A DNA stretch of 9,180 nucleotides from Oscillospiraceae bacterium (GCA_902795955.1 CADBNJ010000072.1:1-9180), one strand, 5' to 3'; numbered from the stretch's first letter, positions 1 to 6,950 are shown. A program made the numbers and translations. Notes: a model not told the origin generated them from the sequence alone.

Positions 1-45
1 GTCTGACCGCAACGGCGAGATCAGCGTTTCCGCAGAAAAACGGCA

Positions 46-153
46 ATCCTTCCGCATAAACTGCGGAAGAAAAGTTCAATTATTGCGGATTCCGCAATAA
101 TCAGTGATCCTTCCGCAATTTCCGCGGAAAAAACTTCAATTCTTGCGGAAACC
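46..153. repeat. 61-bp imperfect tandem repeat of TTCCGC-N7-GCGGAA dyads
   Basis: Two head-to-tail units start at 46 and 107 with ATCCTTCCGCA. Each contains the dyad TTCCGC-N7-GCGGAA (50-55/63-68 and 111-116/124-129). The seven-base spacers differ (ATAAACT versus AATTTCC) while the arms are identical. Each unit then continues with an 18/20-identical block (70-89 versus 130-149) ending in TTGCGGA. The second unit also contains the perfect 12-bp palindrome TTTCCGCGGAAA (119-130). A further single TTTCCGCA lies at 27-34. Conserved arms around variable spacers fit protein-binding sites or hairpins under selection. No T-tract follows, so this is not an ordinary terminator. The binding factor is unknown. 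Confidence 0.75.
80..100. promoter_or_regulatory. 21-bp perfect palindrome, candidate operator
   Basis: The arms TTATTGCGGA (80-89) and TCCGCAATAA (91-100) are exact reverse complements around a single T at 90. A hairpin cannot close on a one-base loop without losing pairs, so a binding site for a dimeric protein is more likely than an RNA hairpin. The equivalent place in the second tandem unit (140-153) keeps only the left half. The cognate protein is not identifiable from sequence. Confidence 0.5.
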
Positions 154-200
154 ACATCTCAACCCTGCAGATTACTTTATTCACAGAATCATTCCGTGAC

Positions 201-443
201 AGCTCAACGCCCTGTCCCGGAACTGCTTTGAGCACGAGCGGGCATGCATACCGGTCAACCAAGTCGTCCAAGCTACCACCTTTGAAGCCCGCAGCTGCTT
301 GCGAGCGGACTTCCGCAGGTTTTGGCGCCGGGACGGGTACCTGAAGATTTTACTCAATTACATGCGAGCGCCAAAGCCGAGGACTATAGCGAGCAAGTAT
401 GATGCGGGCGCCGGACTGAGTTCCGGGACAGCGGCGTTGAGCT
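201..443 (+). ncRNA. Candidate large structured RNA, possibly raiA-like
   Basis: Bases 201-224 pair with 419-443 over 24 Watson-Crick pairs, with one bulged C at 432. Nested inside, in consistent order, are 287-293/403-409 (7 bp), 297-302/393-398 (6 bp) and 318-328/368-378 (11 bp). The 331-336 loop segment can pair with 264-269, giving a possible pseudoknot. Wobble pairs 297-398, 320-376 and 264-336 work only if the + strand is the RNA. This is a size and architecture typical of ornate bacterial noncoding RNAs. Among known families, the clostridial raiA motif, about 200 nt with a closing stem and pseudoknot, is my best guess, but I cannot confirm its conserved bases from memory. No clear promoter precedes 201 and no T-tract follows 443, so it may be processed or part of a longer transcript. 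A small mobile element with 24-bp terminal inverted repeats is the main alternative. Confidence 0.55.
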
Positions 444-462
444 ATTGTTAGATTGCACAACA

Positions 463-496
463 CTCGGAAACTATTTTTGTGTAATCAGTTTCCGCA
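463..496. promoter_or_regulatory. Upstream GGAAAC-N16-GTTTCC dyad
   Basis: CGGAAACT at 465-472 is mirrored by AGTTTCCG at 487-494, giving 8-bp arms and a total footprint of about 28-30 bp. The inner 16 bases are AT-rich and not symmetrical. Spacing and arm sequence equal those of a second dyad at 529-556, 63 bp downstream (about six helical turns). It lies just upstream of the extended -10 element, over the -35 region, so a bound factor could activate, or repress by looping to the second site. TetR-family operators can be this long, so the adjacent regulator is a candidate, not a demonstrated, ligand. Confidence 0.5.
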
Positions 497-511
497 CAAA
501 ACCGCCGCAGG

Positions 512-520
512 TGCTATTAT
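512..520 (+). promoter_or_regulatory. Extended -10 promoter of the alpha-galactoside operon
   Basis: TGCTATTAT combines the extended -10 dinucleotide TG (512-513) with TATTAT (515-520), a 5/6 match to TATAAT. The best -35 options, around TTTCCG at 489-494, are poor in sequence and spacing (19-20 bp), which is common for extended -10 or activator-dependent promoters. Transcription would start near 527, leaving a leader of about 80 nt before the TetR gene. This is the only credible promoter seen ahead of the six-gene operon. Confidence 0.55.
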
Positions 521-526
521 ATAGCT

Positions 527-541
527 ATGGAAACGCAAACA
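527..541 (+). promoter_or_regulatory. cre box (CcpA site) at the predicted transcription start
   Basis: ATGGAAACGCAAACA matches the Bacillota catabolite-responsive element consensus WTGNAANCGNWNNCA at every specified position, including the central CG (534-535). It covers the predicted +1 of the operon promoter, a location at which CcpA bound to HPr-Ser-P represses transcription. That is the expected control for an alpha-galactoside utilisation operon. No CcpA gene is in the window, so the call rests on the match and its position. Confidence 0.6.
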
Positions 542-556
542 ACAATTTGAGTTTCC
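529..556. promoter_or_regulatory. Downstream GGAAAC-N16-GTTTCC dyad
   Basis: GGAAAC (529-534) and GTTTCC (551-556) are separated by 16 bases, exactly as in the upstream dyad. Inside, CAAA (536-539) also mirrors TTTG (546-549), so ten of eleven positions in each arm are symmetrical around six central bases. The site covers +1 and the first bases of the leader and shares its left half with the cre box. It could be a repressor operator or, in the transcript, a hairpin with a short loop. Confidence 0.5.
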
Positions 557-595
557 GAGAACCTGAATTAGCCAACCAACCCAAACCCACCTAAT

Positions 596-599
596 GAGG
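596..599 (+). promoter_or_regulatory. Ribosome binding site that places the TetR start at 609
   Basis: GAGG at 596-599 lies 9 nt before the ATG at 609. It cannot serve the in-frame ATG at 594, which overlaps it and has only CCAAACCCACCT in front. The site is weaker than the AAGGAG sites of the downstream genes, which suggests that less regulator than enzyme is made. Confidence 0.6.
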
Positions 600-608
600 C
601 ATATCACC

Positions 609-1187
609 ATGGGAACCGGATTAAATGAGGAATTGAGACTAAAGATTCTCCTTTCGACCATAGAAGTCTTTAATACTCACGGAATGCGGTTCACCATGGA
701 TGATATTGCTTCATATATGCGTATCAGCAAGAAGACCATCTACACGGTCTACAGAAGCAAAGACGAGCTGATGCTCGATATGGTGGATTACATTTTCGAT
801 AATATAGCAATCTCCAAAGGGGCAACTATTGAGAATTGTCAGGAATCGCTGCCGGATAAGATAAAGGCTCATCTGACGGCGATGCCTGACGCCTTTGAGC
901 GCATTAATTTCACGGAACTGTTTCTGCTCAGGGACAAGTTCCCTGTTGTTTTTGACAAAGTCAAGCTGCGCCTTGATTCAGGGTGGGAACCTACGATAGA
1001 GCTCTTGAGAGAAGGGCAGGCGAAGGGTGTGATCAAGAGTGATGCCAATCTTGAAGTGTTCAAGATGATGATGGAGACATCACTGTCGGCATTTTTTGCC
1101 AGCGACATACTTAAGAAGCAGGGCCTTACGTACAGGGAAGGTCTTGATCTTGTTGTGGATATCTTGCTGGACGGAATCAAAGTATAA
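609..1187 (+). CDS. TetR/AcrR-family transcriptional regulator
   Basis: This is a 192-residue DNA-binding regulator, a normal length for the family. The N-terminal three-helix domain (about residues 6-58) ends in the diagnostic helix-turn-helix, with TMDDIASYMRISKKTIYTVY at residues 29-48 followed by RSKDEL. The remaining all-helical part (about 60-190) is the ligand-binding and dimerisation domain, which is too divergent between TetR proteins to reveal the ligand. An ATG at 594 is in frame but has no ribosome binding site, so 609 is preferred. It is the first gene of the operon; its stop codon overlaps the ribosome binding site of the next gene. By position it is the likely specific regulator of the transporter and alpha-galactosidase genes and of itself, possibly through the paired GGAAAC dyads. 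TetR control of alpha-galactoside genes is less usual than LacI or AraC control. The fold is secure and the target is inference. Confidence 0.9.
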   Translation: MGTGLNEELRLKILLSTIEVFNTHGMRFTMDDIASYMRISKKTIYTVYRSKDELMLDMVDYIFDNIAISKGATIENCQESLPDKIKAHLTAMPDAFERINFTELFLLRDKFPVVFDKVKLRLDSGWEPTIELLREGQAKGVIKSDANLEVFKMMMETSLSAFFASDILKKQGLTYREGLDLVVDILLDGIKV

Positions 1188-1199
1188 GGAGACTCCCAT

Positions 1200-2693
1200 A
1201 TGACCGATAAGAGCAGCGTCATCTTCGGTAATAAGATGACTGATTCAACAATAAAAAAAGCGGCCGGGTCCAAGAAGAAGTTCGTTAAGAAGTTCGGTGA
1301 TGACAGCAACGCCGATTACAAGGCGTGGACTGAGAAGAATCCGGTTATCGGAGACAGTCTCGGCGTTTACAATGTGTGCCTGTCGGAAGACGGCAGGCCT
1401 GCAGGCGGCGCAGGAGGATTCGATACACAAAAGGGCATTATTGTCGGCAACATACGCATGGGCTTCGGTCACTACAGGATATCGATGGCCATTGCGTCGT
1501 GCGCCAGTGCCCTCGGATACATTCCGTACTGGATGGATCTTAACGGTTATCCGCACACGACATGCACCAAGGTTATCTCGTCACAGAACGATCTTTATTC
1601 GATGGGATCGAGGCTGTCGACTAAGATCGGGCTGTTCAACAAGCTTTACTGGGAGCCGCTGAATTACGAGGGGTTCAGGCAGCTGTCGTTCAATTCCTCG
1701 GATCAGAAGAATGCGGAACTGATGGCGCCGGTCTACAGGAATGTTCCCAAGGATATTCCCGTGGTCGGCACTCATGTTTGGCCAGCGCAGGCAGCGATCC
1801 ATGCGGGAATGAGATTTGTCGTCAATGCCGTTCCGGATAACTGGCCGATGGCGCTGCATTTCGCTGAGGGGGCGGTGCACACGGTACAGACGCAGTACGC
1901 ATATCAGGGGTACAGGATCTGTAACGGAATGTCCAAGAAGAAGGTGAATAATCCGATGACACCGGGTTCGCTGGTGTATACGGGTCACTATGTCGATCAT
2001 GAGCTGGTGACTAATATAGAGGCCGACTGTGATGCCAGGATCGCGCGCAAGAGGGATAAGAAGCCCATGCGTTTCCTGCTTACGATAGGCGGCGCGGGCG
2101 CCCAGAAAGAGGTGTTTGCGGCGATCATAAACGAGCTCCTTCCCGACATAAAGGCAAACAGGGCCGCACTGTACGTGAACATCGGCGATTACAGGAACGT
2201 ATATGAGGATCTTCTGGCGCTCTGTCCCGGCATGGAGGAAGTAACGAATACCCATTTCGACAACTGGGAGGATACGGTGGATTTTGCTGCAAAGGCGGCT
2301 GATCCCGGGACGGATGTAAGAGGGATACAGCTGTTCTGTCACAGCAATATTTTCGAGGCGGTGTATTGCACGAATCTGCTGATGAGAAGCTGTGACGTGC
2401 TTGTTACAAAGCCGTCGGAACTCAGCTTCTATCCGGTGCCGAAGATATTCATCAAGAGGATCGGCGGTCACGAGAGGTGGGGTGCGATCCACTCGGCGGA
2501 GATCGGGGACGGCACGCTGGAATGTGAGGACATACCTCATACGCTTCAGATGATCAGGCTGTTCAGAGATGAGGATGCACCTCTGACGGATATGTGTCAG
2601 AATATAATCAACAACAAAAAGGCAGGGCTCTACGACGGTGCGTACAAAGTGGTTGAACTTGCCATGAAGCTTAAGGAGAAGGGGGACAGATGA
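1200..2693 (+). CDS. GT-B-fold glycosyltransferase-like protein, unassigned
   Basis: This 497-residue protein is cytoplasmic, with no signal peptide or membrane segment. Its architecture resembles MurG/MGDG-synthase (GT28-like) GT-B enzymes. NIRMGFGHYRIS at 84-95 matches the G-x-G-H loop after the first beta strand. IGGAGAQKE (296-304) fits the start of the second Rossmann domain. LVTKPSELSFYP (401-412) and KRIGGHERWGAIHSAEIGDG (419-438) correspond to the nucleotide-sugar donor region, where MurG-type enzymes have KPGG and GQE-N. The usual KPGG is KPSE here, so donor chemistry may differ or be lost. Residues 1-45 are lysine-rich and probably flexible. The start at 1200 is set by TAAGGAG at 1185-1191; M13 has no such site. 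It sits between the regulator and the galactoside symporter and ends 1 bp before the symporter's ATG. I do not know its reaction. Transfer to or from a galactoside, or sensing of a nucleotide sugar, are guesses. Confidence 0.65.
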   Translation: MTDKSSVIFGNKMTDSTIKKAAGSKKKFVKKFGDDSNADYKAWTEKNPVIGDSLGVYNVCLSEDGRPAGGAGGFDTQKGIIVGNIRMGFGHYRISMAIASCASALGYIPYWMDLNGYPHTTCTKVISSQNDLYSMGSRLSTKIGLFNKLYWEPLNYEGFRQLSFNSSDQKNAELMAPVYRNVPKDIPVVGTHVWPAQAAIHAGMRFVVNAVPDNWPMALHFAEGAVHTVQTQYAYQGYRICNGMSKKKVNNPMTPGSLVYTGHYVDHELVTNIEADCDARIARKRDKKPMRFLLTIGGAGAQKEVFAAIINELLPDIKANRAALYVNIGDYRNVYEDLLALCPGMEEVTNTHFDNWEDTVDFAAKAADPGTDVRGIQLFCHSNIFEAVYCTNLLMRSCDVLVTKPSELSFYPVPKIFIKRIGGHERWGAIHSAEIGDGTLECEDIPHTLQMIRLFRDEDAPLTDMCQNIINNKKAGLYDGAYKVVELAMKLKEKGDR

Positions 2694-2694
2694 C

Positions 2695-4557
2695 ATGGGA
2701 GAACGTAAACGGTTAACGGGTTTTGAGAAGTTCGCGTACGGCATCGGCGCCGTAGGCAAGGACATGGTGTACATGCTGTCCGCCTCATACGTCCTTTATT
2801 ATTTCCAGGACATCATGGGCGTCTCCGCGATCGCGATGGGCATCATACTGCTGATCGCCCGTGTCTTTGATGCATTCAACGATCCTATTATGGGCGTCAT
2901 AGTTGCCAAGACCAAGACAAGGTGGGGCAAGTTCCGCCCGTGGCTCCTGATCGGTACGGTAACGAATGCCGTTATACTGGTCGTCATGTTCTCCGCACCC
3001 CCGTCGCTGGACGGCAAGGGGCTTGTGGCATATGCGGCGGTCACATACATCCTCTGGGGCATTACATATACCATGATGGACATCCCGTACTGGTCGATGG
3101 TTCCCGCGTTTACGGAATCAGGCAAGGAGCGTGAGAATCTCTCGGCGCTGGCAAGGTCGTGTGCAGGTGTCGGCTCGGCCCTGATCACTATAGTTACGGT
3201 CATGGCCGTATCCTTCCTCGGCAATGCGCTTGCAGGCAAGGCGACGAATACAACCACTGTCTCGTACAACACAAGTGATAACGGCATCAAGGCCTATGTG
3301 GTTGAGCTCGATGACGATGGCAACCCGACATCTAATGTGAGGGAATTCGATGCGCAAAGAACAAATCTTACAGTCAACATCACCGGAACGGATAAGGTTT
3401 TTGAAGGTGTGGATGTTGAAGACAAGGAGAGCGGCGAGGTCCGTGAAGGCATCATTAATGTCAATTCCTCCAATGCGAAGATAAGCTACTCGGTATCCGG
3501 TGTTACGAACGGGGACGGGAACGTATCATTCGTGATCGACGGCAAGGATGGCAAGGAGTCAGTCATCATATTCTACATGAAGACGGATGATTACAACAGT
3601 GCGGGGGCTGCCAGGATGCTTGACGGAACCGTAACAATGAATTCCACGCTCGAAGTTGAACGTGTCGGCTTCAAGTATTTCACGATAATAATAGCAGCGC
3701 TGTTCATTATCTTTACGGTAATCACATGCGTTGTGATCAAGGAGAAGTCATCCGTCGAGATGCAGACCGCTTCAGTCGGACAGATGTTCAAGGCGCTTAT
3801 CCAGAACGATCAGGCGATGGCAATAGTTGAGACTATCGTGCTCGTAAATGTTGCGGTCTACATTACGTCCAACCTGCTGATCTACTTCTTCAAGTACGAT
3901 CTCGGCGGATCGAACTGGCAGGGCAATTACACTTTGTTCAACATGTTCATCGGCGGCATACAGATCATCGCCATGATGGTATTCTTCCCGCTTCTCAGGA
4001 AGTTCCTCAAGATCATGAAGCTGTTCTATTACAGCTGTTATTCGGCAGTTGCAGGCTATCTGATCCTTCTCGGAATGGCGCTTGCGGGCGTGCGGAGCGT
4101 GTATGTATTCTTCATTCCCGGCTTCTTCATCATGGCGGCCGTCGGACTGATAAATGTCATCGTAACCGTGTTCCTCGCCAATACAGTTGATTACGGCGAA
4201 CTCAAGAACAACAGGAGAGACGAGTCCGTCATATTCTCGATGCAGACCTTTGTCGTTAAGCTGGCATCGGGCATTGCAGCTCTCGTGGCTTCCATCTGTC
4301 TGTCGATATTCCACATCCAGGCTGATTCGGCAGGTGCCCAGACAGTCTCCATGGCTGTCAGCAAGATGGCGTCGCTCGTTACGGGTGAAGGAACCACGAT
4401 CGATTCCTCCTCTGTTACGGGTCTCAGGCTTGTGATGACGCTTACGCCGGTGATCGTGCTTGCTGTCGGAATGTACATTCACAGAACGAAATACATCCTG
4501 ACGGACAAGAAGCTGGTTGAGATCACGGAAGAACTGAACAAGAGGCACTCGGCATGA
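2695..4557 (+). CDS. MelB-type galactoside:cation symporter (GPH family) with large extracellular insert
   Basis: This membrane protein has 12 predicted helices and should import alpha-galactosides together with Na+ or H+. RVFDAFNDPIMG (56-67) and TRWGKFRPW (75-83) are the family signature. Against E. coli MelB, recalled from memory, the cation residues D55 and D59 correspond to D59 and D63, the galactoside residues D19, D124 and W128 to D23, D129 and W133, and K377 to K504 in VDYGELK. This supports a galactoside substrate over xylosides or glucuronides. At 620 residues it is about 120-150 longer than usual. Residues about 181-325, between helices 5 and 6, form a polar Thr/Asn/Asp-rich, beta-looking domain, and topology puts that loop outside the cell. 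Helices 1-5 lie at about 15-178 and helices 6-12 at about 328-596. GGGGG at 2681-2685 serves the ATG. Its stop overlaps the next start (ATGA), so translation is probably coupled to the alpha-galactosidase. Confidence 0.92.
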   Translation: MGERKRLTGFEKFAYGIGAVGKDMVYMLSASYVLYYFQDIMGVSAIAMGIILLIARVFDAFNDPIMGVIVAKTKTRWGKFRPWLLIGTVTNAVILVVMFSAPPSLDGKGLVAYAAVTYILWGITYTMMDIPYWSMVPAFTESGKERENLSALARSCAGVGSALITIVTVMAVSFLGNALAGKATNTTTVSYNTSDNGIKAYVVELDDDGNPTSNVREFDAQRTNLTVNITGTDKVFEGVDVEDKESGEVREGIINVNSSNAKISYSVSGVTNGDGNVSFVIDGKDGKESVIIFYMKTDDYNSAGAARMLDGTVTMNSTLEVERVGFKYFTIIIAALFIIFTVITCVVIKEKSSVEMQTASVGQMFKALIQNDQAMAIVETIVLVNVAVYITSNLLIYFFKYDLGGSNWQGNYTLFNMFIGGIQIIAMMVFFPLLRKFLKIMKLFYYSCYSAVAGYLILLGMALAGVRSVYVFFIPGFFIMAAVGLINVIVTVFLANTVDYGELKNNRRDESVIFSMQTFVVKLASGIAALVASICLSIFHIQADSAGAQTVSMAVSKMASLVTGEGTTIDSSSVTGLRLVMTLTPVIVLAVGMYIHRTKYILTDKKLVEITEELNKRHSA

Positions 4558-6950
4558 TCAGGGCGATAAAGGAAGATACTCCGTTATTCAAGCTGGATAC
4601 GGATAATACCACTTATATGTTCAAGGTGACCGGCACAGGCCACCTCGAACATCTGTATTACGGCTCGAGGATCGATGCGGATTCTTCGGACGGCCTTGTG
4701 GAACAGCATGAATTTGCCGAGGGAAATACAAATACCGTTGACAATGATCATAAGTCCTTCTCTCTTGAGAACATAAGGCTTGAGATGAGTTCATACGGCA
4801 AGGGTGACATCAGGGAGCCGATGCTCGTCCTGACCAATCCCGACGGCAGTTCCACCAGTGATTTCAGGTACGATTCCCACACTATCTCCGCCGGAAAGGA
4901 ACAGCCGGGCGATTTTCCCGGATCCTACGGTTCAGAAGACGAGGTTGATGTCCTTGAGATCGTTCTGAAGGACGATGAGAACGGGCTCGTTCTCAGGATG
5001 TACTACTGTGTCTACAGCCGGTGCAACGTGATAACCAGGTATGCAAGGCTCGTCAATGAAGGCTCCGGGAACGTTAAGATAGAGCGTCTTCTCAGCATGA
5101 TAATTGACTTCGACAGCGGCGATTATACGATGCATACTTTCACCGGGGCATGGGCAAGGGAGATGCACAGGTCAGACATTCCGGTAAAGGCCGGCAGAAA
5201 TATAGTGTCTTCATACACCGGAACATCCTCCTCCAGAGCTAATCCTCTCGTGATGATCTCGGAAGGGATGGTCAACGAGGAGTACGGCAAGGTTTACGGA
5301 TTCAATCTGATATACAGCGGCAATCATTACGAATGCTGTGAGATGAGCCCCTATGGCAAGGTGAGGTTTGCCGCGGGGATCAATCCGGAGGGATTCTGCT
5401 GGCAGCTGGAGACGGGGAAGGCTTTCGATACGCCTGAGGAAGTGATGACTTTCTCGCGGACGGGATTCGGGGACATGAGCCGCAATATGCATGATTTTGT
5501 CAACACTCACATCGTAAGAGGTGAGTGGAAGGAGCGTCTTCGGCCCATACTGCTGAACTCGTGGGAAGCGGCGTATTTCAACTTCGATCAGAAGACATTG
5601 CTGAAGCTCGCGCGCAAGGCTAAGATGGTCGGCGTGGAGCTCTTCGTCATGGACGACGGATGGTTCGGAGAGCGTAACGATGACACCTCGTCACTCGGCG
5701 ACTGGTATCCGAACAGGAAGAAGCTCCCTGGGGGCATCAGCGGATTCTGCGACAGGATCAATAAGATGGGCATGGACTTCGGGATCTGGGTGGAACCTGA
5801 GATGGTCAGCGCGAACAGTGACCTGTACCGCGCGCATCCGGACTGGGCCATAAAGATCCCCGGCAAGAAGCACTCTGAAGGGCGCAATCAGATGATACTC
5901 GACCTGACACGCACAGAGGTGCAGCAGTACATCATAGATGCCATGAGCGGACTGTTCTCATCGTGCAATATTGCCTACGTCAAATGGGATATGAACAGGA
6001 CGTTCACGGACGTGTTCTCTCAGGCGCTTCCCTCTGACAGGCAGGGGGAGGTCATACACCGGTATTACATAGGTCTTTATCACGTGATGAATGTTCTGAC
6101 GAGGAAGTTCCCGAAGATCCTGTTCGAGGGGTGTGCAGCGGGCGGCAACAGGTTCGATCTGGGGATCCTTTGTTATTTCCCGCAGATATGGGCAAGCGAT
6201 GATACCGACCCCGCGGCGAGGGCGGAGATACAGACCTCTTACAGCTACGGATATCCGCCGTCTGTCATATCGTGTCATCTGTCGGATTCGCCCAATCACC
6301 AGACACTCCGCAAGACGCTGATCGAGACAAGATTCAACGTGGCTTCCTTCGGCGTTCTCGGATATGAGTGCAACCTCTGTGACATGGAGAATTACAGGTT
6401 CGAGAAGATAAAGAAGCAGATCGCATTCTACAAGGAATGGCGGCAGGTAATGCAGTTCGGCAGGTTCTACCGGATAATGACGTTCCGTGATTCCCTGTCG
6501 TCAAATCCGTCGGTGATCTGGCCTACCACGGGTAAGCATCTTGAGTGGTGTATGGTAAGCCGCGACAGGTCATCTGCGGTATCCATGATGATGCAGCTTA
6601 CCGTTATCCCCAATTCGCAGGGCGCGGTGATACATCCGGCGGGATTGGTGCCGGAATGGCTTTATGATCTGGACGGATACGATACCAAACACAACATCCT
6701 TGCTTTCGGGAGTCTTGTGAATACGGGCTCACCGATACACATCAAGGAGGGCAAACACCTGCACAACATACTTGCAAGGCATGTCTTCATCGCCGGCGAG
6801 AAAGAATCTCACACCATGTACGGTAATGCTATAATGGAAGCCGGGGTCCGCCTCCGCTCCGCGTTTGCCGCAGTGGGCAAGAACGATAACGTGCGTTATT
6901 ATCAGGATTACGGATCCAGGATCTACACCATAAAGAGGCACGAACAGTGA
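4554..6950 (+). CDS. GH36 alpha-galactosidase, cytoplasmic
   Basis: This 798-residue enzyme removes terminal alpha-1,6-galactose from melibiose and raffinose-family sugars. It has no signal peptide, so it acts on sugar already imported by the adjacent symporter. An N-terminal beta-sandwich (to about 325) precedes the catalytic barrel (about 330-650) and a C-terminal beta domain. Hallmarks are LNSWEAAYFNF (334-344), VMDDGWFGER (365-374), IWVEPEMV (411-418), KWDMNR (477-482) with nucleophile D479, CAAGGNRFDLG (527-537), and IWASDDTD (545-552) with acid/base D549. All expected catalytic residues are present. Bacterial GH36 enzymes of this group are usually about 720-750 residues, so this one is somewhat long; the extra length seems to be spread through the N-terminal domain. 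The start ATG shares bases with the symporter's TGA. The galactose released would enter the Leloir pathway, whose genes are not in this window. Confidence 0.95.
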   Translation: MIRAIKEDTPLFKLDTDNTTYMFKVTGTGHLEHLYYGSRIDADSSDGLVEQHEFAEGNTNTVDNDHKSFSLENIRLEMSSYGKGDIREPMLVLTNPDGSSTSDFRYDSHTISAGKEQPGDFPGSYGSEDEVDVLEIVLKDDENGLVLRMYYCVYSRCNVITRYARLVNEGSGNVKIERLLSMIIDFDSGDYTMHTFTGAWAREMHRSDIPVKAGRNIVSSYTGTSSSRANPLVMISEGMVNEEYGKVYGFNLIYSGNHYECCEMSPYGKVRFAAGINPEGFCWQLETGKAFDTPEEVMTFSRTGFGDMSRNMHDFVNTHIVRGEWKERLRPILLNSWEAAYFNFDQKTLLKLARKAKMVGVELFVMDDGWFGERNDDTSSLGDWYPNRKKLPGGISGFCDRINKMGMDFGIWVEPEMVSANSDLYRAHPDWAIKIPGKKHSEGRNQMILDLTRTEVQQYIIDAMSGLFSSCNIAYVKWDMNRTFTDVFSQALPSDRQGEVIHRYYIGLYHVMNVLTRKFPKILFEGCAAGGNRFDLGILCYFPQIWASDDTDPAARAEIQTSYSYGYPPSVISCHLSDSPNHQTLRKTLIETRFNVASFGVLGYECNLCDMENYRFEKIKKQIAFYKEWRQVMQFGRFYRIMTFRDSLSSNPSVIWPTTGKHLEWCMVSRDRSSAVSMMMQLTVIPNSQGAVIHPAGLVPEWLYDLDGYDTKHNILAFGSLVNTGSPIHIKEGKHLHNILARHVFIAGEKESHTMYGNAIMEAGVRLRSAFAAVGKNDNVRYYQDYGSRIYTIKRHEQ

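Larger units (their letters stand above)
1..608. other. Gene-free, structure-rich upstream region
   Basis: No convincing protein-coding gene was found on either strand in these 608 bases. Instead the region holds, in order, an array of TTCCGC/GCGGAA dyads (26-153), a candidate large structured RNA (201-443), and the promoter region of the downstream operon (463-608). The 9-mer GTTTCCGCA links the parts: it occurs at 26-34 and 488-496 on the + strand and as its reverse complement TGCGGAAAC at 144-152. The last two copies therefore bracket the RNA element in inverted orientation. The C-rich stretch 573-590 in the leader shows no evident pairing. Confidence 0.7.

Noticed and set aside
2..100. 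Frame open from the left edge to TAA at 98-100, possible end of an upstream gene
   Set aside because: Only 32 codons; the reading passes through the dyad repeats and gives no recognisable sequence. A truncated gene end cannot be excluded but is not supported.
26..153. CRISPR array
   Set aside because: The repeats are short palindromic words with irregular spacing; there are only two 61-bp units and no uniform direct repeats or spacers.
201..443. MITE or other insertion with 24-bp terminal inverted repeats
   Set aside because: No flanking target duplication is visible, and the nested helices with strand-specific G-U pairs favour an RNA. Kept only as the alternative.
527..550. Seven-codon open frame (MET-QTTI-stop) in the operon leader as a leader peptide
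   Set aside because: Its ATG coincides with the predicted +1 and the cre box and has no ribosome binding site; no regulatory codon run is present.
594..608. Upstream ATG at 594 as the TetR start
   Set aside because: The only purine-rich ribosome binding sequence (596-599) overlaps that codon and is correctly spaced for the ATG at 609.
1581..2774. 397-codon open frame on the - strand
   Set aside because: Lies wholly across the GT-B-like gene and the start of the symporter gene; its Arg/His/Ile-rich product matches no family and it has no ribosome binding site. It is a shadow of the codon bias of the + strand genes.
3772..4548. 258-codon open frame on the - strand
   Set aside because: Antisense to the conserved second half of the symporter; the product is His/Asp/Arg-rich low-quality sequence with no motif.
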